Below, piece after piece: positions 10,738 to 23,121 of a stretch of 64,000 nucleotides of DNA (its first letter is position 1; every line of letters starts with the position of its first letter). Position numbers and translations under genes: made by a program. Where the stretch lies: positions 1-64,000 of the forward strand of contig JAHLKF010000018.1 of the NCBI GenBank assembly GCA_025558075.1, in the 5' to 3' direction. This DNA is from Gaertneriomyces semiglobifer. Its lineage: Eukaryota > Chytridiomycota > Chytridiomycetes > Spizellomycetales > Spizellomycetaceae. The notes below the pieces were generated by a model. The model searched no databases, was not told the origin of the DNA, and saw nothing but the letters and a program-made list of their open reading frames with translations.

Positions 10738-13634
10738 TCATTCCATGCGTTCATCACTCACGCCCATTGGCTCCGTGCCATTGCCTTCACCTTTATCAGT
10801 TCTCCCGCGCTTATTCTTAGTCTTCGCCTTCCGTGCGAAGTTTCGCTTCCCGCAATAATCATGTATGTACTTCTTAATGTTGCTTTGGGTACTTTCAGAG
10901 AGCTCTTGAACGTCCGAGGTGTACTTTTTTCTTCGTTTTTCCTTATCCAGCAGAACCTCGGATAGCTGTCAATGATAGATAAGTAGGCGCCAGGCACTAG
11001 CACGCAAAACTTCCAACGCACCGATCGAGCGAGGTCCTTAAACTTATGTTCAGGCACTTGGTATTTGGAAAGTTGCTGTACAGTATATGCAGATATCTAC
11101 ATGATGAAGGTGTGAGCGTACGCCGTCATGACGGTACCACATGAAAACTTTACCTTGACTTTAAGATGCTTTTCGATTTTGCTTGAGCTAATATTCGATG
11201 ACGGACTCGTTTCGTTAGCGCCCGCTGTTGCCGAATCATTGATGACTGGTGTCGCGGCATTGGCTTGTTCTACTATCGCTCTAATCGTTGATTCGGAAAC
11301 CCCGGGCACCACCGAAGGCGTGTAGGAAACGGACGGCGTTGATTCTATTGGTTTCTGAGGTTCAACGCCCCGCGGATCCTCCCATTGCGTTTTGCCAGAA
11401 TCGTGGTAATAGTAGACAGCTCCGTCATTGGTCTTGGCCGAACGCCAACCAGGTGGAAGAGGTGCCTGTGGCCCTTCGGCAGGTAGTCCTTCGGCTGGAT
11501 ATGGAGATGGAGATGCGTACGCGTTCGGAGAGGATGTGGTGTGAGGGGCATACCGAGGTACAATATCTCGCTGTGCGCTCCGATCTTGGGTTGGCCACGA
11601 ATTCCTGGCGTGTAAGCGGTGCTCAATAGGAGAGTCATACGAACTGCCGTTCCTTCCTGTCCAGTTATCTCGATCGCGAGCCTCATAACGATCCATCACT
11701 GATGGGGTAGAGGAAGCGGCTCTTTGAGAGTCCCGGCGATACCGACCTTCCGCGTCACGGCCGTTCTGGCTTACTCTATCGCGATTGTCACGATAACGCT
11801 TCTGAGGGGGCGAGCCGCCATCGTCCCCCTCCTCGTTCAACCGCTTGGAAGATGTTCGGCCGTTTGCTTCACCCGTATCATCACCCTCTTGCGTTACTTC
11901 CCCAGCCGCAGCTTTCGTTGGCTTCGCGGAAGGTACACGCTTTGGTATACGATATTCCCGTTTTAACGTGGACCATATAGTCAAGAGCTCTTTCGCTGTA
12001 TCGGAGATTGTGACGTTGGGTACTTCGGCAACTTTGGTTATTGCGGGTTCGATCTTCTCCGCGGAATTCCGTGATTGTATAGGAAGCATTCGCAGAATCT
12101 GCAGAATTTGCAGCACTATCCGGTCCTCTTTATCTTTGTAAATGTTCACCAGATACTTCAGTACCACCAACCCGTGGCTCCATATGAGTCGGCGGTGGAA
12201 AAGCGAGGAGCTCGTGTTCTCAACCTTTGACAGAATCTGGCGCACGAGTCGAGGTTTCGATGCATGCCTGAATAATGATCTGACAAGGAGAAGAACATCT
12301 TCTTGCCGGTAAGTATCATCCACAGGACCAGCCTTGATACCCAATTCCTCGTAATCCCCATCCACGTCGCCAGTGCGCTTGCGACGTTCTGAGGTAACTG
12401 TCAATGACTCATCATCCTCATCTATATCATAGTCATCATCACCAGCACTGAGCCTCTTCCCTGACTGTTTCCCACCAATGAATCCGGAACAATTGGGAGC
12501 ACCACAGTAACACGGTTGTGCGGTTGATCCATATCTTTCAAACTTGTAATCAAATGTTAACTCCTGTCCAGCTTCCAGGTCCCTCAAGGTAAACATTCCT
12601 ATGCGCCAACGATTTCCAACAATCCACTTGTTTAGCACGCAATTTGGCGAACAGCTGTGGTTCATAAACCTAGACATATTGCCCTTTTTCGAGGCATCGA
12701 TGAACTACACCCAAAAGGAGTCAGCGCAACAGTAGCACATATGGCGAGTTACACGTCGCTTTACCTCGTTGGCCTTCAAACTCATGAAGTAGAAGTGTTT
12801 CGCGCCTTGCTTGTCATATTCTTGAATTCGTTTCTTAAAGCCTGCTGTTGTTATCACTTCACCGCAGTACTCGATTACAAAAGTTCCCCTTGAAGCCGAC
12901 AAGTAAGTTCCTAACACGAAAGTGACGAGGAGGGCATGTCCCAGCTACTCACTCGGGTATAAAATCGGTCGCACGGAGCCCGAAACCCTTCTTGTCGGTC
13001 TCAAAAATCTCGATGGAGGCATATTGCCGAGTTTGAAATCTGCGGGCATAGATATCAGTAGGCATTGAAACCGACCAGCACTCCGACGGCCAACGCACCT
13101 GCGATTTTGACAATATTGCCCTGCTGGACATGTTTCAGCAGTACATTCAATGAATAGCTCACGATTCATGCAGTTCGAATCCGGCCCGCATGCCTGTGAG
13201 CTCATCTCACATCCTTAGGTAATGTCAGGTAAGACGAGAGTGATGTGGAAAGCACCCGGATTAATGTAGCATATCATCCTACCTGGCTCATATCGGCAGT
13301 CGCACACCATATACTCATCATTTGCTGTCTTTCCATTGGCACCGGGTTTGAATTCATTTTCCAATAAATGTGTGTAAACCTTGCAAACTCGTTCAGCGAT
13401 ATCTTCCGATGCGCAGATCGGCTTGTCAAATGATAACGGCGGTGGCCGTTGCTTGATCGGCGATGAAGCTTTCACTCGAGCTAGAAGAATGACGGTTCGC
13501 GGGGTTGTTTAGGAGACTTCATGTTCATATGGCAAGTACAATACTGGGCTTCCATAAGTCTTACCGGCGTCGGACGGAGCTTCCAATTTCATGTCCATCA
13601 CCGCTTGCCTCTCCAACATCGTGTCCACCACCAT
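10738..13634 (-). CDS. SET2: Histone H3-K36 methyltransferase Set2
   Basis: Eight exons on the minus strand: 13634-13565, 13480-13283, 13213-13099, 13039-12953, 12888-12765, 12704-11154, 11096-11022 and 10965-10738, coding 815 residues. Order of domains: AWS cysteines (CDCRYEP, CGPDSNCMN), SET (GTFVIEYCGEVI, FMNHSCSPN), post-SET (CYCGAPNCSGFIG), a long basic low-complexity linker, a WW domain (LPPGWRSAKTNDGAVYYYHD), and a C-terminal SRI domain (QLSKYQVPEHKFKDLARS then EKRRKKY). The SRI domain binds the phosphorylated RNA polymerase II tail, so the enzyme marks H3K36 during elongation. Every junction keeps frame and rebuilds conserved sequence (for example LKANE/FIDASKKGN). The first exon is short and its ATG the least certain part. 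A WW domain before SRI is normal for Set2. Confidence 0.95.
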
Positions 13635-14249
13635 TTCTTCCCGTATTTTAGGTAATGCCACGCAGCAGTCGTAAGGGAAGTCTGCTCAATCCTCTGATGG
13701 TCAACCACTTTCGTAAGTCCCAGTTGGGTATGGCGACACCATAAACGCTCGCCAACACCGACTTTCGACCCCGTGCGGAAAGAAATGCCCCGGCAGAAGG
13801 AATATGGACGTTTGGAAGAAGAGTTCTTGACAATGATAGCTCAACAGTACATTGATAAATTACAATATTATATTACTACAGGCACTCGACAGACAACTGG
13901 CGATACGGACGAGAGCGGCGTTGGGGAGAGGTATCCACGATAGAGGTGCCGGATGGCGTCGTCGGAATGCAGGAGCCGTTCAATGCCAGCTGTTGTCTGT
14001 GTGTGCGAGCCTTCGGCGGTTGATTTCTCAACATGCGAGCAGAAGACAGGAAGGGTCGGATGGCACAGTTTTGACTCGCGTGGATGGCAGCTTAACACGA
14101 ACAAAACGGAGGCATACCGTCGCTAAGGAACAAAGCATCGCAGAGGCATTCAAGCGGGTGGTGTTGTTTCCGCTTTCTCCATCTCGGGTGCAGGTGTGCT
14201 GTTCGCTGGCGCCGGTGATGCCATTGCAAGGAATGTTGATCCAAGTTGA
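13635..14249. other. Intergenic region upstream of SET2
   Basis: This 615 bp separates the SET2 start from the stop of the SMARCE1-like gene; both genes are on the minus strand. Open frames of 133 codons (+, 13852-14253) and 61-78 codons (-) occur, but none resembles a known protein. The last exon of the SMARCE1-like gene might splice into a short Ala/Pro/Thr-rich tail near 14150-14200. I see no evidence strong enough to add it. Confidence 0.4.
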
Positions 14250-15001
14250 TTAACCTCCTACGATGGCTTCATCAGCAGCAATACCGCTCGGCAGTCTGAA
14301 CATGTCCATTACCTCAACAGTAGCAACGTTTTTTATGCTCTCTATGGCCGCTGTTAGCTTTTTGGAGTCCGAAATATACGTTTCAATGTCGCGCTTGTAG
14401 GCAACTTGTAGTTGTGCGACTTCTGCCTCCGTCTCCGCCTGCGGGTGATGCTACTCAATTGTAGTCCATACGATGAAGCTTCCAACTACCTTACAGTTCT
14501 TCTCTGAATATCTGCGATAAGTGCGGTATCAACCTTGTCGGCAAATCCAGACGGGACTATACTTGCTACCACGACCATCTAAGTTGCGACGCCTATCACC
14601 TGTAATCTGTCTCTCATGACTCACCAATTGGATGCGGGGAGAATATGCAATCCAAGAATTCATGATTTCTCTTATAGCGTTCGAAGGCTACCGCTCGGGC
14701 GACGGTCAAATCCACTTCATCTGCAGAAGAGGATGTGAAATTTCACGCACCAAAACACGTGCAGTTTCGTATACACACATACCACCAAGAGGGATTGGCG
14801 GCTCGTTCTCTACGATATGGGCTTGAATAGTTGGTTTGCCCTACAGATCCTCGCTGATCAGAGCCGGGTGGATCCTCATCTTTGCGTCAATATTACCTTT
14901 TGCACCCGTCGTCTCACGCCTGCCACGTGTGGAAGAACATGTTGACCTGCACTTGCGGGAACATTGCTCTGTCCTGCCGGCCCTGCCGCTTGAGTGTACA
15001 T
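14250..15001 (-). CDS. SMARCE1/BAF57-like coiled-coil protein without HMG box
   Basis: No single frame shows this gene. Five short exons on the minus strand join in frame: 15001-14897, 14840-14783, 14720-14625, 14565-14495 and 14438-14250, giving 172 residues. The ATG follows an in-frame TAG 18 bases upstream. The protein reads a short disordered start, a segment ENEPPIPLG, then VARAVAFERYKRNHEFLDCI (RNH at residues 72-74), then a coiled coil (ETEAEVAQLQVAYKRDIETY) to the end. The pattern matches the region of SMARCE1 after its HMG box (ARFQRNHRLISEIL and the following coiled coil), which binds inside SWI/SNF. The HMG box itself is absent. A role in a SWI/SNF-type remodeller is inferred. The match was made by eye and needs a profile search. 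Confidence 0.6.
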
Positions 15002-15302
15002 ATCCTGCTCGGTCACTACCTAGTCCTTATGTGTGGTATTCCGCTGCCTCGTTAATGGATATTATTTGTTGGACGCAAGGCCACGCCGAGACCCCCCACA
15101 ATCACAAACCCTAACCCCACACAACAGGACCTTCGCACGGAGGATCTCAACGAAGCGACGACGGACCATTCGAACGGAGAGAGCTTTCCAAGGCGGGGAT
15201 TCCATCGAAGAGAACTTGAAGGTGCCGAGGCAGAGGGAGCGTTGGCAGTGAGCAACGGAAAGGACAAGAAGTAGACGGACAACCGGATTGAAAAACAACG
15301 AG
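15002..15302. promoter_or_regulatory. Divergent intergenic region between the SMARCE1-like gene and complex I 24 kDa gene
   Basis: These 301 bp lie between two divergent start codons and should hold both promoters. No TATA box is obvious. Short open frames on both strands show no family match. Confidence 0.5.
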
Positions 15303-16373
15303 ATGTTCGCTTCCGTCGCACGAAGGGCAGCAGTGGTCGCAGGCCGCGCTCGGGCAATCCCCACCCCTGCTATCATCCCACAGCAGACTCGCATGATATC
15401 GAGTACCCGCATGGCTGCATCAGACAAACTCTTTCTAGTACGTGTGCTCTCTTGACTGGCCAGGTCCTTGTTTCCTTGCATAACAGCCGATATTTTTCGT
15501 CTCACACAGCACAGGGATACCGAAGACAACAATGCCAACATCAAATTTGAGTTCACACCTGAAAACCTCAAAAGAGCCCAGGAGATTATGAAGAAATATC
15601 CTCCACAGTATAAGAAGGCTGCCACCATCCCGTTGCTGGATTTGGCTCAACGACAGAACGGCTGGACCAGTATCGCGACAATGAACTACGTGGCGAAACT
15701 GCTCGAGGTCCCTCCTATGCGTGTGTACGAGGTAGCTACCTTCTACACAATGTTCAACAGGTGCGTTGATCGACTGCTGCCTTTCCTCGTAGTGAGGACG
15801 CAAAAGGGATTTACGAACAGGAAGCTTTGCCAAAGAATTGCGTTCAATGTTGCATAAGCGCTTCCGTGGCTTTGCTTGAACGCTAGTAAAATCCATCTTC
15901 ATTCTGCAAAAGCTTAACATTGAGTTTTCTTAGAGAACCTGTCGGCAAATACTTTCTTCAAGTCTGCACAACTACCCCTTGCCAGCTTTGCGGATCTAGC
16001 GAGGTCCTAAAAACCATTGAAAAGCACTTGGGCATCAAGGTTGGAGAGACCACACCCGACAAGATGTTCACTTTGGTGGAGGTGGAGTGTGCTGGTGCAT
16101 GTGTGAACGCACCGGTTTTGGCTATCAACGACGACTACTTTGTACGTACTCTTGGCCATCTTGTAGTCATCACCTTTCTAACTTGAGGTCTCGTCATCGC
16201 AGGAGGACCTTAACCCGGAAAGCACTATCAGACTTCTTGAGGAATTGAAGGCTGGAGGCTCACCAAAAGCGGGACCTCAATCCGGCCGTCAAAACTGTGA
16301 ACCAACCGGCGAATTGACGAGTCTTACCAGTGAGCCATATGGTCCTGGATTTGGAGTACGGGCAGATCTATGA
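15303..16373 (+). CDS. NADH:ubiquinone oxidoreductase 24 kDa subunit (NDUFV2)
   Basis: Exons 15303-15437, 15510-15760, 15934-16141 and 16203-16373 give 254 residues. The first exon is a typical mitochondrial presequence ([15 protein letters not shown]). The mature part carries the [2Fe-2S] cysteines in CTTTPCQLC and CAGAC, and [20 protein letters not shown], which is almost identical across the family. The subunit belongs to the matrix-side NADH-oxidising module of complex I and holds cluster N1a. All junctions keep frame. Length is as expected for the family. It converges on the Sec61 gamma gene. Confidence 0.97.
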
Positions 16374-16681
16374 GAAGAAGTGTTCACACATACTTTGCGC
16401 ATCCATACCAGAGGCTCTTTGAAAGCTTTTTATACATAACAACGTCTAGATCACTTCACCCATACGTATACTATGACTCGTCCGTAGGTGCTTGATGCGA
16501 GATCTCTTTACATACGATACGAGTTACGTCGCAATACACAAAATGCTGCCAATCCAGCTTATTTTCCCCACCAGCTCGAATTTATAATATCCCTCCCACA
16601 TACTTTCTTTTTTGTGCTCATGTTCTGCCGCTATTGAGTAGAATCAGTTCTCTGTCGTAAGACGCAGCTGTACGGTACAAC
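16374..16681. other. Convergent 3' flanks of the complex I 24 kDa and Sec61 gamma genes
   Basis: AT-rich 308 bp between two stop codons facing each other. It contains nothing I recognise beyond the expected 3' untranslated regions. Confidence 0.6.
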
Positions 16682-16942
16682 TTACACAATGATGTTGTTG
16701 ATAGGAATATGAATCAATTTCACGAAGAAACCAATGAAACCCATAATCAAGAAGCCCATCGATACGGCTTGAGACACCTTGATGAATTCTGCGTCGAACC
16801 TGCGTGAGCCACTTGCAAACGCCAAACTTGTCTAAATGCAACACACACCTCGCTTGTCCGGCTTTGTACATCTGTTCATCAATTGCACACCATCCTTAAG
16901 GAATTGGCGAGGTCCATCAATGAGTTCCTGAACGTTGTCCAT
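16682..16942 (-). CDS. SSS1: Protein translocon subunit Sec61 gamma (Sss1)
   Basis: Two exons, 16942-16849 and 16788-16682, make a 66-residue tail-anchored protein. It reads [18 protein letters not shown]..., then [17 protein letters not shown], then the single membrane segment [20 protein letters not shown] and NNIIV. This is the essential small subunit of the ER Sec61 channel. The acceptor is the AG at 16789-16790; an AG 10 bases earlier would break the frame. After NNIIV the frame meets TAA, whereas many homologues have one or two more residues, so a tiny last exon cannot be excluded. Confidence 0.95.
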
Positions 16943-17179
16943 TTTCTATAGAGCTGGGGGTTGGTGTCTTTTGAGTGAGAGACGATGAGGATCTATTGCT
17001 TGCTAGCGACGATGAGGACGGGTGTTCGTTCCTCAAAGGGCCGCATCCTTGACTGTGAAATCGATTACACACTTGCTGAGGTCAGCACTTCACGAACGCG
17101 TTCACCGCCGGGAGCAGTTCATAACTAGCATACTATTGAATGCACAAAGACCCAGCATCGGGATGTCGGTTAATGCAAG

Positions 17180-18914
17180 ATGATGTCTAGAGATAAAGGC
17201 ATACAGCCTCCTTCAGTCTCTCCTGGCGGAGCGCCAGTCAAAAAGGATAAAGATGAACCAGTCCGGTAAATACCGGGCTAGCTTCCCAATATGTTCTCAC
17301 CACAGCTCTTGAGAAAAAGCAACTACTCACACATGTTCTCCCGTTCTCATAGTCCAACGTCTAAAGCATTGCGTTCTCCGAATCCAGCAACACCGCTGCC
17401 GTCCATTGTTCCGCGATCTACTCCTCCAGGTGCGGCAGCGGTTGCAACTCCGGTGGTAAAATTTCGCACTGGCATGCGTAATACAGTGTTCGATGCCATG
17501 CGAGACCGTGGTTGGAAAGACACAGATGGTGATGACTGGGACTTTTTTTGGGCGGACGTGCATTGGGTTCATGAAATGCTCGATCACGTCTACCTTAGCG
17601 AAGGACAGCGCATCAACCATTTCAGAAACCATTACGAGGTAAAACATTGAACATTGGTGTCATCAGTTAAGGACAGCCACCATAGTAAGGGTAATGTTTT
17701 TTTTGTTGGATTAGTAGCTGACACGCAAGGATCTGTTGCTCAAAAACCTTAAAAGACTGACGCGGGAGATCCTAAAATCGCATGGCAAGGCGGAATCGGC
17801 CAAGTTTGAATTCCTGCCGCCGGCATACGTACTACCCGGTGAGCACGCTCTATTTGCCGAAGAGTTTAAGAAGAATCCCGGAAGTGTTTGGATCATGAAA
17901 CCTGTGGGAAAAGCTCAGGGCAAGGGTATTTTTCTGATAAACAAGATCAGTATGATCAATGGCTGGAAAAAGGATGTGAAAGGTGTTGTTGGAGGAGGTG
18001 AAGAAGTGGAGGCATACATTGTGCAACGGTACATTGAGCGCCCTCTACTGATTGGCGGTAAGCATGCCAGCAAACGTTCCCGTCGAGTCTGGAAATGCAA
18101 CACCATTCTGATGCATGCACCAACAGGAAAAAAGTTCGATATTCGAATTTACGTACTCGTCACTTCGTATTACCCGCTTACAATTTACGTTCATCGAAAT
18201 GGGTTTTGCCGGTTTTCCAATTCGCAATTCTCGATGCAGGCAAAGGATATCTCCAACCTGTACATTCACGCGACGAACGTTGCGATCCAGAAGCATTCAC
18301 CGAACTACATCTCTGGGCGAGGATGCAAGTGGTTGCTCCGCAACCTGAGGTTGTACCTTAATACCAAGCATGGGAAAGGGAGAGTCGATGATCTATTTAC
18401 AGAAATGGAAGCACTGATTGTGAGGAGCCTCATGAGTGTCCAGAAGGTTATGATCAACGACAAGCATTGTTTTGAACTGTCAGTATGCAGCGTCTGAAGT
18501 GTGTCCGTTCAGGCATTGACTAACTATGTGTGCAGGTACGGTTATGACGTTCTCATCGATGATGATTTGAAGCCGTGGTTACTTGAAGTCAACGCATCGC
18601 CTTCTCTCACTGCTGAAACCCAATTCGATTATGACCTGAAGCACGCGATGCTGCAAGATGCCTTCGACTTGATTGATATGGAGAAAAGGTTTCCACCCAA
18701 AACCGTTAGACAGAAGGTCGGAGGGTTTGATCTGGTGTATTGCGAAGGCAGTGTGAGACAGGAGGGCCGTGGTCGCTATGCCAGTTACCTGGGTGAGAAG
18801 CTTCTCGCAGGTTCATTTTCACGTTTTCCTATACCCACTGACATGATGAACGCGGTCAGGTTGTTATCATCCCATTCCCAAAGCCCCACGAACAAAGAAA
18901 CGTTTCAAGGATAA
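17180..18914 (+). CDS. Tubulin polyglutamylase, TTLL9 type
   Basis: Five exons, 17180-17265, 17314-17638, 17718-18057, 18127-18478 and 18536-18914, coding 493 residues. The tubulin-tyrosine-ligase-like domain fills the protein after a Ser/Pro-rich start of about 75 residues. Marks: WDFFWADVHWVHEMLDHVYL, HFRNHYELTRKD, WIMKPVGKAQGKGIFL (ATP grasp), [47 protein letters not shown]. The C-terminal KVGGFDLVYCEGSV is particular to TTLL9 rather than TTLL1. TTLL9 adds glutamates to axonemal tubulin. The gene implies a flagellated life stage. The start is the least certain part: a 48-bp first intron is assumed, and an ATG at 17291 is an alternative. Confidence 0.93.
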
Positions 18915-19038
18915 GGAAAGTAAAGCACCCTCCTCGAGCCAAGAGCCAATAGACAATGTTTGAACAGAAAGACTAAGCACATAGTATTCACAAAATGGTA
19001 TCACTGGCTTAATACACACGTTAGCACGCATATCACTT

Positions 19039-22000
19039 TCATTTGAGGTACCCGCATCTCGGATCCCAATTCCATGTGTTGTTCCAATAGCCAGCAGCTA
19101 GCACGCCTCCAACCCCTTTAGTTCCGGCACCACCATACGGCGCTCCGTCACCTGCCGCCCATCCTGTTTGCGGGTCACCATACTCATCCCCAACCACTAG
19201 GTAGTCCGGAACTTCAACGCCAGTGCGGAATGGTAATGTCCATAAAGCTCTGGCAAATCCGTCTGGATCCACCCCAGCAATAAATGCCGTGATTCGAGTG
19301 CGAATCGCACTCGGTGCGAGGAACAAAATGCCTGGAAATCACATTTCACATTGTATGCTCAGTATGAGGCCCAAAACATTAATTCGAAGCAAAACTTACC
19401 TGTTCCAGGCTGTTCGTACGAATGATCGCTGATCTGAAAGCCTCCAGATGGCAGGAACGTCACTGAGAATGCCAGAAAATGGTTTGCGTCATGTTGCATG
19501 GAAACTCATGGCAAATGCCGCACATACCCATAGTGCTAGCTCCCTCTTTCTCGCGTCGTTTAGTGTAGGCATTGTCTGCGGGTCCGCCCAGAATGATGAG
19601 GTTATAGCGTGCTGCAATGCCGTCCAAGACATCGACATCCCGAACAATCTGAGTCACGCCTCTTGAAAACATGTACCAGTTATTAGCAATTTGCTGTGCT
19701 GCCTCGCGGTACATCGTATTGTTGGTCGAGTTGGACGGTACGACGATTATAAACGGGTGATTGAAGGTCTGATAGGGTAAAGGTATCATGGACTGTTTCA
19801 TACATGAAACGCTGCACAATAGAGACTTACCGCTGAAATGGGTCCGTAGGTGCTTGGATGTCTTTCTTGACTGAACCACAACAGGTCATTTTCCTCTTTC
19901 CACGTCCCGTTGGGCAGTTTCAAATACGAAATGCCAGACACAAGAGGCGGTTTATTGAACTCTGTACCGTCCACGGACCATCTAGGGATATTCTTCTGCC
20001 GGCCGTCACGGATGAATCCGAAGCGCCGCACGTTACTGGTGTTCAGCACCCACTGGTCAGCAGTACGGTGTACGCGAATAGTGGCGAGTCTGTGAACGCA
20101 AAATCAATCACAAAGCTTTCAATCTTGACGGTTGCCGTCCACCCACCTGAAGGGAACGTCCAGCTGTAATATCCGGATACCACCCTTAGTTCCGATCGAC
20201 GCCGGATTCAAAGTGGTCACGGTGAACGCATCAGGCAACGGAGGCATTTCGTCGACAGAGAGGTACTGATCCAAAAACGCTTGCGTAACATCGTCTGTCA
20301 TGATGCCTGTGAACCAGTGACCCTGCGCCGGAATTTCAGAAAGGCTGGACGACTCGGCATTACGGTTCCACTCATTGACGAGTCTGATGAGGCGGCGCGA
20401 GTGCACCGGGGACACGTTGTCGTCCGCTGCCCCGTGTCGCGCTAACACGGGGAGACCGGCCTACAATATCAATGTTAGTTCACCCCGTTTCGCAACACGG
20501 ATCTTAAACGCCAAACACACCAGGTTGGAAGCATAGAGATCGATATCGTTCTCCCCGATAGACGCCTCCATAATGGCGCGCAATAACGGGTCAGCATAAG
20601 TATTTCCTACTCGCATGTAGTAGGGTGCGTACAGTTGGATCTTGACATATGCAGACGCCGGCAATGCTAAAACGGAGCAAAAAGCATCAGCGGTTCGGCA
20701 GCTGATCGCGAGATGACGTTTGGCTGTGCTTACCGGCCAATGCTCGATCTGGATAATGGCTCGCAAGCCACCACGCGCCTTGACCACCATTGCTATGTCC
20801 CGAGTAGATCAACTTGTTCCTGTCCACGCTAAGACGGTCTTTCAACTCCTCTGGTACACCAGGAAGCAAATGCAAGGCATCCAGAGCGTACTCCACATTC
20901 CTAAACGACGGGCCATGCCAATCGTACCCCCAGGACGTCCGACCGGTCGGATACAAGATCCAAGCGTGGTCCTGCCGCTGGAACGCATCCGTCCAGATGT
21001 TCGATGAGGCCTCCACTCCGGCGCCATGCAAAGCTAAAATGATAGCACAATCTTTGGCGGCGGTGGAACATTCACCTTTTGGCGGTTTCGCCATCGCGTA
21101 ATGGATGGAGTGGTCATAGTCGCTGAATGTGATTTTGTAGGTGTCGCCCCAGGTTCTGCGTTGTAGCTCAAAGGGGCCAAGAGAAAGTGTAAAGCGGCGA
21201 TTGTCATCCAGAACCGCACACTCGAGCTGAATATTGATGTGCACCGGGTTTTCAGCTGGAATATTCTCAAGAGTGAGGTTGAGTGGTACTGGCATTATCT
21301 GGCCGGGGGCAAGTTTGATGCTAAAGTGAACAGGAATGCTCAGATTGAGCTATGCAATGCAACTCTGTTAGATAGAAGCGGGAAAGTAAATAAACATGGC
21401 CTGTAGTTCCGCATACCTTTGTACCGTCAGCCATAGAAGCGGCCGCGCTGAGAACCTGCACCCAACCAGGTTCGTCATGCTCCGGCGCGTGGCGAGACCC
21501 AGTGGGGCCGTGCTTTTGAATGTTTGTATTCAGTAACGTGACAGAGGCAAAGGGCGATACTAATGCGTTTCCGATAATGTCGGGCATAATGGCATCGTTG
21601 GGAAAGTGAACAAGGCCGGCATTTTGGGAGACATCCGCCAGTGTAAAGGTGGCGCCGAAGTGTATTTCTGGCGGGATGTACCCACCCGACACTCGCACGT
21701 CCAGGCTTCCGTAAACATACAGTATGTGGCTACCTTCTGACAGATAGACAGCAGAACAAGCGGCGTGATCATAGTGGTAGACGTTGCCGACAAACGGTCT
21801 GTCGTCGATCATCCATGACACGACACCTGTGAACTCTACAAGATACACGCCCGCTTGAGGAACATTGAGCGTTCCGCGTAAATACGCGCTATGTTGGAGG
21901 GCCGCCCATCCAAACGTCGCGCGAATGCTCTCCCAGTGGATGTCTGGGTATGAAATTCTCACGGTGCCGTCCTCGCTAGTGGTAATCTTTTTCCAGTAAA

Positions 22001-22461
22001 CATAACCACCTTCGGCCAAATCCGATGGAAAACGGTCGGTCTCAGAATACGGCAGCTTTGCAAAACCGCCTAGTGTCACATCAGGGCGAGATTTTCAAAA
22101 GGATACTGATGACGAGAAGCTGGACGCACCATACGGACTGAGAGGATCATGGCCCAGCTCACGCGTGCCACTGGGAAATGGGCCAAGTGTCTGAGAAATG
22201 AAGAGAACAAATGTACCTTGGGTTTAAGATGATATGCAGGCATAACCTTGCGACTTGCATACAGACCTCCCACTCTTGCGGCAGTGAAACTGGACTGATT
22301 TTGGCTATGGGCGGATCGGCAAGAAGGTATTGCACTGGCTACAGTGGGAGGACAACATTTCAGAGATGGTTTTTTTTTGCCAAAAGACTGTATTTTCAAC
22401 GCACAAGTTCAGCAAGAGCTGCCGAGACGTATGACAGTGCCAGAACAATCGACAGCCACAT
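19039..22461 (-). CDS. Large secreted prolyl-oligopeptidase-like alpha/beta hydrolase
   Basis: Eleven exons on the minus strand: 22461-22405, 22338-22267, 22190-22130, 22069-21417, 21349-20734, 20666-20521, 20460-20147, 20089-19831, 19768-19528, 19462-19400 and 19331-19039, coding 924 residues. The first exon is a signal peptide (MWLSIVLALSYVSAALA). A WETLGPFPSGTRELGHDP segment and a beta-rich region follow. The hydrolase core has ILALHGAGV, the nucleophile elbow GHSNGGQGAWW, the acid HGAADDNVSP and the histidine in GHWF. The last 200 residues form a second beta/alpha part. It is probably secreted or vacuolar; the substrate is unknown. Exon 2 uses a weak donor (GTCTGT), chosen because it alone restores LGPFPSGTRE. 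Confidence 0.85.
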
Positions 22462-22804
22462 CGATGCCCTCACTGCGTAAAGCATTTCCTTCGTTTTTCC
22501 TGTTCCTTACAGGAGTTTTTTCCTTTGTCCTTACAGCAGCCCACCACCACCACCTCTCTCCGCACCTCTTGCGTGTTCGTTCTTCTATATACGACGTCCT
22601 TTCACACCATGAACGAATGTTAACACTGCCTTGTAAACCTGGATATATATTTACTGCTTAACTGACCTTTAACAACGCGCTGCGCTGTGGAAACGTCACA
22701 CGCTCACGCATCACGTGACCGCTCTGCTGACATAACCACTGTGACACACGCATGACTCGCCCCGTCTTTTGCGTTTGTCTGTGTTTAATTATTGCCAGTA
22801 TTGG

Positions 22805-22848
22805 TGCGTATTGTGCGTACTATGCGTACTATGCGTACTATGAGTATG
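22805..22848. repeat. 9-bp tandem repeat (TGCGTACTA)
   Basis: About four and a half consecutive copies of TGCGTACTA, the first and last imperfect, lie in the divergent promoter region between the hydrolase and SHO1. Confidence 0.85.
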
Positions 22849-23095
22849 TGAGTGAGTGTTAGGATTGAACAGGGGTCCCCAACAGTCGATCAGAGGCAGT
22901 TAGCATAATATCGCATAAGTACTACCAAGTAATGTCGACATAGCGACAAAATAGTGGTAGTTGAGCATATATGACAAGTTAGTATGAATGAATACTTCGT
23001 CCCTTAAGCTTAGTCTTTAGAAGAATGAACAACAAGTATTAACGAGTATTAACGCTTTGAAAAGCATCATAGTAATAATCACTATTACCACTACT

Positions 23096-23121
23096 TAGTA
23101 GTAGTAGTAGTAGTAGTAGTA
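23096..23121. repeat. TAG trinucleotide microsatellite
   Basis: Eight uninterrupted copies of TAG in the SHO1 upstream region. Confidence 0.9.

Noticed and set aside
13172..13182. AGTTCGAATCC, resembling a tRNA box B
   Set aside because: It lies inside a SET2 exon coding the AWS segment (PDSNC on the minus strand) and no box A or cloverleaf surrounds it.
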